A stretch of DNA of 64,000 nucleotides from HGM13006 sp964527315. GTDB lineage: Bacteria; Bacillota; Clostridia; Oscillospirales; Oscillospiraceae. Numbering within the stretch: the stretch's first letter is position 1; every line of letters begins with the position of its first letter. Below are positions 59,471 to 64,000 of the stretch, piece after piece. The stretch covers positions 10,296 to 74,295 of the forward strand of contig CAZGOQ010000001.1 in the NCBI GenBank assembly GCA_964527315.1, in the 5' to 3' direction. The notes beneath the pieces were generated by a model. The model made no database searches. It saw nothing but the letters and a program-made list of their open reading frames with translations, and was not told the origin of the DNA. The position numbers were made by a program, and so were the translations under genes.

Positions 59471-60457
59471 TTATTTGTCATAATCGCAAAGGGTCACGCC
59501 GGTATAATACCAGCTGAGAATTTCCTCATAGGTTTTCCCTTCCTGTGCCATGGTCTGGGCGCCATACTGGCTCATGCCTACCCGGTGCCCGCTTCCCTTG
59601 ACCTGAAAGGTTACGGTATCCGCTGTGATCTCCATCGAAAAACAGGTGGATTTTAAGCCGAACAGCTGGCGCAGTTCCGTGCCGGAGAAGGTTTTTCCGC
59701 CGATGGTCAGCGCTGCAACTCCGCCCCCCTCCGTATAGGTCACATCCGAAACGCCAAGGTCTGTAATCTCCAGGATTTCTTTGCATTCCTCCACTGACAG
59801 GGTCACTTCACTCTCATATTGGCTCCCCGTTTCCGGGCTTTCCACGCTGACCAGATAGGGCCGCTCACCGCCCCATACCGCCTGGGCGGATTCCGTCCTT
59901 CCCACAGCGCTGGAAAAATAAGTAGCGGAAATCAACGCCCCGTCGTAAGTCAGCACCTGATGATCCGTATCCCGGACGGCAGTCCGAAGCTTTTTTAACA
60001 ATTCTTCCCAGTTTTCCCCAAGCGTTTCTTCGCTCCGGGACAGAGGGATAAACGCCTGACAGACGGCGGGATCGTCAGACAGTGTGCTGCCCTCCTCGAT
60101 TCGACGGAGCGTATAAGTTCTGGCCGCAACTGCCTGGGCCTTGAGGGCTTCGAGTTCAAAGAATGCTGGCATCTCCCCCATCAGAACGCCGGTAAGGTAA
60201 TCCAACAGTGTCATTTTCTCCAAAGTGCCGTCCACACAGACGCTAATCCAATCGGTATCATCCTTTGGCAGCTGCCCGGCTGCAATGCTCTGGTGGATCA
60301 CGATTTCCCGTACCGTTCGCGCTTCGTGCCACAGCTGTTCTGCCTCCTGCGGCGCCGCAGTTTCTGTGGCCATCCTTTTTCCCATGCCACAGATCAATAG
60401 CGGCAGAAGGACCGCCGCCACCGCTGCCAAAAGTCCCGTTACAATTCTTCTGTTCAT
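59471..60457 (-). CDS. SpoIID/LytB-domain protein (stage II sporulation protein D)
   Basis: 328 aa. One N-terminal membrane helix (RRIVTGLLAAVAAVLLPLL), then the SpoIID domain with the catalytic-Glu region GVLMGEMPAFFELEALKAQA, the RTYTLRR that follows, and HRVGMSQYGAQ near the end. SpoIID trims denuded glycan strands so that the mother-cell membrane can engulf the forespore. ATG 60457 behind GGGGGG. The usual neighbours (spoIIIAA, murAA) are not here. Confidence 0.93.
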   Translation of the reverse strand: MNRRIVTGLLAAVAAVLLPLLICGMGKRMATETAAPQEAEQLWHEARTVREIVIHQSIAAGQLPKDDTDWISVCVDGTLEKMTLLDYLTGVLMGEMPAFFELEALKAQAVAARTYTLRRIEEGSTLSDDPAVCQAFIPLSRSEETLGENWEELLKKLRTAVRDTDHQVLTYDGALISATYFSSAVGRTESAQAVWGGERPYLVSVESPETGSQYESEVTLSVEECKEILEITDLGVSDVTYTEGGGVAALTIGGKTFSGTELRQLFGLKSTCFSMEITADTVTFQVKGSGHRVGMSQYGAQTMAQEGKTYEEILSWYYTGVTLCDYDK

Positions 60458-60578
60458 TCCATTCCCCCCAAAATGCAAGACAAATAAATCGTTATTTCAT
60501 TCAGATTCCTTTCCTCTCTTTTCATATGTCTGTATATTTTTTCGGCGTATTTCGTATTTATTTCGGCAAATGCTACGA

Positions 60579-60607
60579 TTGACGCTTTACAGGAATTCTG
60601 CTATGAT
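60579..60607 (+). promoter_or_regulatory. Promoter of citrate synthase
   Basis: TTGACG (60579-60584), 17 bp, TATGAT (60602-60607) with a TGC extension. Confidence 0.85.
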
Positions 60608-60646
60608 AAAGAAAATGATTTTTGATTCTTTCAGGAGGTGCAGCAC

Positions 60647-62005
60647 TTGCCAACTTCAAATTCATCTTCCGCCTTTCTCCATACTCTATGCGAGCAGCTG
60701 CAAAACAGTACTATTTTTGATGTCACGACCCGGGACAGCGGTAGCATAAAACACGGCCTGAGAAATTCCGACGGCACCGGTGTGATGGTCGGCTGCACAA
60801 AAATCGGCTCTGTTCAGGGCTACAGCATCATTGACGGCGAAAAATCGCCCATGGAGGGCCGCCTGATCTACCGTGGCTATGACATTTCCCAGCTGATTCG
60901 CGGATTTATGGGAGAAAACCGCTTCGGTTTTGAGGAGATCACATACCTGCTGCTCTTTGGTCGGCTGCCCAATGTGGAAGAATATCGTACCTTTCGGAAA
61001 ATTATCGCCTCCAATATGGAACTGCCTCTTGGCTTTACGGAGGACATGATCTTAAAGGCCCCCAGCAGCAACATAATGAACAAAATGGCCCGCTCCACAC
61101 TGGCGCTGTATTCCTACGATGGTAATCCCGATGCGACGGATCTGCCCAACATGATTCGCCAGGCCATTGAACTGGTGGCCCGGTTTCCAACCATTGCTGC
61201 CCATGCTTATGCCACCAAGGTCCATTATTTTGACGGCGGCTCCCTGTTTCTCCACTGGCCGGTTCCGGAGTATTCCATTGCGGAAAATTTTCTCCACGCG
61301 ATCCGGCCCAATTCCAGCTTTACCGACGAGGAAGCAAAGTTGCTGGATCTCTGCCTGGTGCTTCATGCGGAGCATGGCGGCGGAAACAACTCTGCCTTTA
61401 CCTGCCGGGTGCTTTCCTCTTCCGGGACCGATACTTATTCCGCGATTGCCGCCGCCATTGGCAGTTTAAAGGGGCCGAAGCATGGCGGCGCAAATCAGCG
61501 GGTCACCAATATGTTTGCGGAAATCAAAGAGAACGTCAAGGACTGGAAGGATGATGACGAAATTTCCGCATATCTGACCAAAATATTAAAAAAAGAAGCA
61601 GGAGACGGATCCGGCCTGATTTACGGCATGGGGCACGCCATCTATACCTACTCTGATCCCCGGGCGGTCATTTTGAAAAAAGCCGCCACTGCCCTGGCGG
61701 AAAAGACCGGTTATCTTGACCAGCTGAATCTGCTTTCCGCTATCGAACGGCTGACCCCGGCGGTTTTTCATCAGGTCACCGGCTCTGATAAGGTCATGTG
61801 TGCTAATGTGGATTTCTATTCCGGCCTGGTCTATACCATGCTGAACATTCCGGAGGAACTGTTCACGCCCCTGTTTGCCATTGCTAGGGTCGCCGGCTGG
61901 TGCGCCCATCGGATCGAGGAGGTTATGACCTCCAATCGCATCATCCGGCCCGCCTATAAGTCCCTGATCCACGGGCTCCCCTATCTCCCTCTCTCTCAGC
62001 GTTAA
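60647..62005 (+). CDS. Citrate synthase
   Basis: 452 aa. Condenses acetyl-CoA and oxaloacetate. Active-site parts are HAEHGGGNNSAFTCR, GSLKGPKHGGANQ, GMGHAIYTYSDPRA and the catalytic-Asp region VDFYSGLVYTML. TTG 60647 is eight bases behind AGGAGG; the GTG at 60638 would sit inside that site. Anaerobes use it for glutamate supply through a partial TCA branch. Confidence 0.95.
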   Translation: MPTSNSSSAFLHTLCEQLQNSTIFDVTTRDSGSIKHGLRNSDGTGVMVGCTKIGSVQGYSIIDGEKSPMEGRLIYRGYDISQLIRGFMGENRFGFEEITYLLLFGRLPNVEEYRTFRKIIASNMELPLGFTEDMILKAPSSNIMNKMARSTLALYSYDGNPDATDLPNMIRQAIELVARFPTIAAHAYATKVHYFDGGSLFLHWPVPEYSIAENFLHAIRPNSSFTDEEAKLLDLCLVLHAEHGGGNNSAFTCRVLSSSGTDTYSAIAAAIGSLKGPKHGGANQRVTNMFAEIKENVKDWKDDDEISAYLTKILKKEAGDGSGLIYGMGHAIYTYSDPRAVILKKAATALAEKTGYLDQLNLLSAIERLTPAVFHQVTGSDKVMCANVDFYSGLVYTMLNIPEELFTPLFAIARVAGWCAHRIEEVMTSNRIIRPAYKSLIHGLPYLPLSQR

Positions 62006-62025
62006 ACAGATTTTAAAAATTCCTC

Positions 62026-62054
62026 TTGTGAAATCAGATGTCTCATATTATAAT
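62026..62054 (+). promoter_or_regulatory. Promoter of murC
   Basis: TTGTGA (62026-62031), 17 bp, TATAAT (62049-62054). A small AAGGGGC/GCCCTT hairpin stands just before the AGGAGG site. Confidence 0.7.
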
Positions 62055-62106
62055 AGATAGGAGACTGGATCGATCAAGGGGCATTTTGCCCTTAGGAGGA
62101 ATCTAT

Positions 62107-63489
62107 TTGACAAATCATAACAGCACCCAAATCGCTTCTTATTTACGGCCGGGAAAGCACGCCCATCTGGTAGGCATTGGCGGCGTCTCCATGTGTGCTC
62201 TGGGTCTGGTGCTCAAGGGCATGGGCATCCACGTCACCGGCTCTGATATGCAGAAAAGTAAGGCCACGGATAACCTGATTGAAAAGGGCATCCCCGTGTC
62301 GATCGGCCATGCCGCCCGGCACATCGAGGGAGCGGACTGCGTCATCCGCACCGCTGCGGCCCACGATGAAAATCCGGAAATCGCCGCCGCGCGCTCCGCC
62401 GGAATTCCTGTCTTTGAACGGGCGGAATCCTGGGGCTATATTATGTCGGCCTACAAAAACGCGGTCTGTTTCTCCGGCACCCACGGAAAAACCACCGCCA
62501 CCTCCATGATGACCCATATTGCTATGGAAGCGAATCTTGACCCAACAGTCATGATCGGCGGCTATCTCAACCTGCTGGATGCAGGCCACCGCGTAGGCAA
62601 GGGAAATACCATCATTATGGAGTCCTGTGAATACTGCAATTCCTTTTTGAACTTTACCCCTACCATCGCGGTGATCCTGGATATCGACAACGACCATCTG
62701 GACTTTTTTAAAGATTTGCCAGACATTCAGCACTCTTTCCGGCAATTTGCGGAATTGACGCCGCCGGACCGGGGCATTGTCATTGCCAATGGCATGGACA
62801 AAAACACCATGGAGGCCTTGGAGGGAATCGACCGCCGGGTCATCACCTTTGGCCTGACCTCGGATATGGATGTCTACCCGGAGCATTTCAACCGGGGCTA
62901 CTCCAGCTTCGACGTCATCTGCGGGCATCACTACTATACCCACATTGACCTGCGGGTTCTGGGCCGGCATAACTGTATGGATGCGCTGGCCGCCATTGCC
63001 GCTGCCTGGGCGCTCGGCATCGAGCCGGAAGCCGTCACAAGAGGACTGACATCCTTTACCGGCGCCGCCCGACGCATGGAGTTCAAGGGCGTGTACCATG
63101 GAGCGGACATCTATGACGACTACGCTCATCATCCCGGTGAATTAAAGGCAACGCTGGACGCAGTGCCCCAGCGGGGCTACAGCCGCACCATTGTGGTCTT
63201 CCAGCCCCATACCTATAGCCGTACAAAAGCCCTGTTTCCGGAATTTGTGGAACAACTCCGGCGTCCGGACATCACCATTTTGGCGGAGATATACGCCGCC
63301 AGAGAAAAAAACACCATTGGCATTTCCGCCAGAGATCTGGCGGAGCAGATTCCCGGCGGAGAGTATTACAGGACTTTTGACGAGATTACCGAACGGCTCA
63401 AGGAGATTGCTGCCCCCGGAGATTTGATCCTTACCATTGGCGCCGGCAACATTTATCAGGTGGGCGAAGCGCTGGCAAAGCTGGAATAA
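62107..63489 (+). CDS. murC: UDP-N-acetylmuramate-L-alanine ligase
   Basis: 460 aa. Adds the first amino acid to UDP-MurNAc. HLVGIGGVSMCALGLVLKGMG, ATP loop CFSGTHGKTTATSMM, DIDNDHLDFFKD and the C-terminal IYDDYAHHPGELKATL. TTG 62107 follows GGAGGA; the longer frame to 62038 includes the promoter and is rejected. Unlinked to other mur genes, as murD is in this window too. Confidence 0.96.
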   Translation: MTNHNSTQIASYLRPGKHAHLVGIGGVSMCALGLVLKGMGIHVTGSDMQKSKATDNLIEKGIPVSIGHAARHIEGADCVIRTAAAHDENPEIAAARSAGIPVFERAESWGYIMSAYKNAVCFSGTHGKTTATSMMTHIAMEANLDPTVMIGGYLNLLDAGHRVGKGNTIIMESCEYCNSFLNFTPTIAVILDIDNDHLDFFKDLPDIQHSFRQFAELTPPDRGIVIANGMDKNTMEALEGIDRRVITFGLTSDMDVYPEHFNRGYSSFDVICGHHYYTHIDLRVLGRHNCMDALAAIAAAWALGIEPEAVTRGLTSFTGAARRMEFKGVYHGADIYDDYAHHPGELKATLDAVPQRGYSRTIVVFQPHTYSRTKALFPEFVEQLRRPDITILAEIYAAREKNTIGISARDLAEQIPGGEYYRTFDEITERLKEIAAPGDLILTIGAGNIYQVGEALAKLE

Positions 63490-63500
63490 TTTTTTCAAAA

Positions 63501-63590
63501 GGCTGCCGCAGGGACGCGATCCGCTTTCTTTGGGAACCTCTACTTCCCGGACAAAGCTTGATTTGACCGTCCGTTCGCGGCAGCTTTTTT
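63501..63590 (+). terminator. Structured 3' element and terminator of murC
   Basis: GCTGCCGC (63502-63509) pairs with GCGGCAGC (63577-63584) before TTTTTT. Inside, GGACG/CGTCC and a further hairpin CTTT..GGGAA/TTCCC..AAAG can form, so about 85 nt fold into one branched structure, more than a terminator requires. Confidence 0.65.
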
Positions 63591-63622
63591 ATATTTTAAA
63601 ACTTTCTTAACCGCTTCCCCAC

Positions 63623-63651
63623 TTTGATTTTAATTCGTATTCTGATAGATT
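63623..63651 (+). promoter_or_regulatory. Possible promoter of the response regulator
   Basis: TTTGAT (63623-63628), 17 bp, TAGATT (63646-63651). Weak match. Confidence 0.35.
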
Positions 63652-63671
63652 ATGAACAGAAGGTGAAAGCA

Positions 63672-64000
63672 ATGTACAAAATTTTGATCTGCGATGATGA
63701 AACGGATATTCGCAATGCGCTGAATATCTATCTCACTGCTCAGGGCTATGAAACAATTCTCTGCGCCAATGGGCAGGAAGCGCTGGACGCCGTTGCACGA
63801 GAGGAGATTGCGCTGGTGCTGCTGGACATTATGATGCCGGTCATGGACGGTATCGAGGTTTTGAGCCGTCTGCGGAAAATCAGCAATGCGCCGGTAATCC
63901 TGTTGACCGCCAAAGGCGAGGACACCGACAAAGTTCTGGGCTTGGACATGGGTGCGGATGATTATATCACAAAGCCATTCAATCCCATGGAGGTGCTGGC
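63672..64000 (+). CDS. Response regulator receiver domain (OmpR-type), cut off at the window end
   Basis: Residues 1-110 of the protein are present: YKILICDDETDIR (acidic pocket), LVLLDIMMPVMDGIEVL with the phosphoaccepting Asp, VILLTAKGEDTDKVLGLDMGADDYITKPF with Thr and Lys. The spacing and GADDYITKPFNPMEVLA are typical of OmpR/PhoB factors, so a winged-helix output domain and a sensor kinase are expected just outside. AAGGTG is ahead of ATG. Confidence 0.92.
   Translation, partial: MYKILICDDETDIRNALNIYLTAQGYETILCANGQEALDAVAREEIALVLLDIMMPVMDGIEVLSRLRKISNAPVILLTAKGEDTDKVLGLDMGADDYITKPFNPMEVL

Noticed and set aside
62038..62106. Longer N-terminus for murC
   Set aside because: It contains the promoter -10 box and hairpin; the TTG at 62107 has a proper ribosome site and gives the known N-terminus.
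1..64000. tRNA genes, CRISPR arrays, insertion sequences, prophage
   Set aside because: No cloverleaf with a GGTTCGAATCC-type arm, no regularly spaced repeats, and no transposase or integrase frames were seen on reading both strands.

Overview
The window looks like chromosome from a spore-forming, anaerobic, gut-type Firmicute of the Oscillospiraceae/Ruminococcaceae kind. This is an inference from several signs: moderately GC-rich coding sequence with AT-rich sigma-A promoters, strong GGAGG ribosome sites, many TTG starts, sporulation genes (gpr, spoIVA, a SPOCS-LysM coat protein, a SpoIID-like protein), the MEP isoprenoid genes ispDF, and flavin/Fe-S redox enzymes. There are no rRNA or tRNA genes, no insertion sequences, no CRISPR and no prophage. 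Most genes lie on the minus strand.

Region 1 to 8.1 kb: a cut-off cdaA (c-di-AMP synthase) with its own promoter. Next to it is a minus-strand run that starts at a murD promoter: murD, M42 peptidase, a degenerate M42 paralogue, a methionine-gamma-lyase-family protein, ispD, ispF, DUF3343, cysteine desulfurase. Its first four junctions are ATGA overlaps, and ispD/ispF overlap by 55 nt. rnpB (RNase P RNA) runs divergently from murD.

Region 8.6 to 20.7 kb: an HD hydrolase and a TraX-like protein, an EF-G-like GTPase, rlmB with a large membrane protein that resembles a dead P-type ATPase, ftsH, a ferredoxin-nitroreductase, an M23 peptidase whose ribosome site sits in a hairpin loop, an XRE/TPR regulator, and a remnant of a pyridoxamine-oxidase-like gene behind a cation/proton antiporter.

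Region 20.7 to 37.8 kb: an old-yellow-enzyme type reductase, a P1 peptidase with an ECF S component, a nucleoside phosphorylase, pyrG, and an AT-rich island (about 29.3-30.7 kb) with a secreted Tyr-rich protein, a tail-anchored small protein and three tandem DnaA-box-like sites. Then come gpr, rpsT, malic enzyme, recG and asnB, and a short glycogen-synthase-like remnant.

Region 37.9 to 57.7 kb: yloV/asp23, gpmI, a GNAT acetyltransferase, the pair SPOCS-LysM protein/spoIVA, and a long cluster that matches the Bacillus yloC-remA-gmk-rpoZ-(coaBC)-priA-def-fmt-rsmB-rlmN-prpC-prkC-rsgA order but lacks coaBC. These genes combine nucleotide supply, translation quality (deformylase, formyltransferase, rRNA methylation, RsgA) and PASTA-kinase/PP2C signalling.

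Region 57.8 to 64 kb: prfB without the usual frameshift, secG, a SpoIID-like protein, citrate synthase, murC followed by a structured 3' element, and a cut-off OmpR-type response regulator.

The most unusual things are regulatory and vestigial: a dispersed near-identical terminator hairpin (three copies), three genes whose Shine-Dalgarno sequence is built into a hairpin, a tandem of a live and a dead M42 peptidase, and a P-type-ATPase-like membrane protein that seems to have lost its catalytic motifs. No clearly new multi-gene defence or biosynthetic system was seen.
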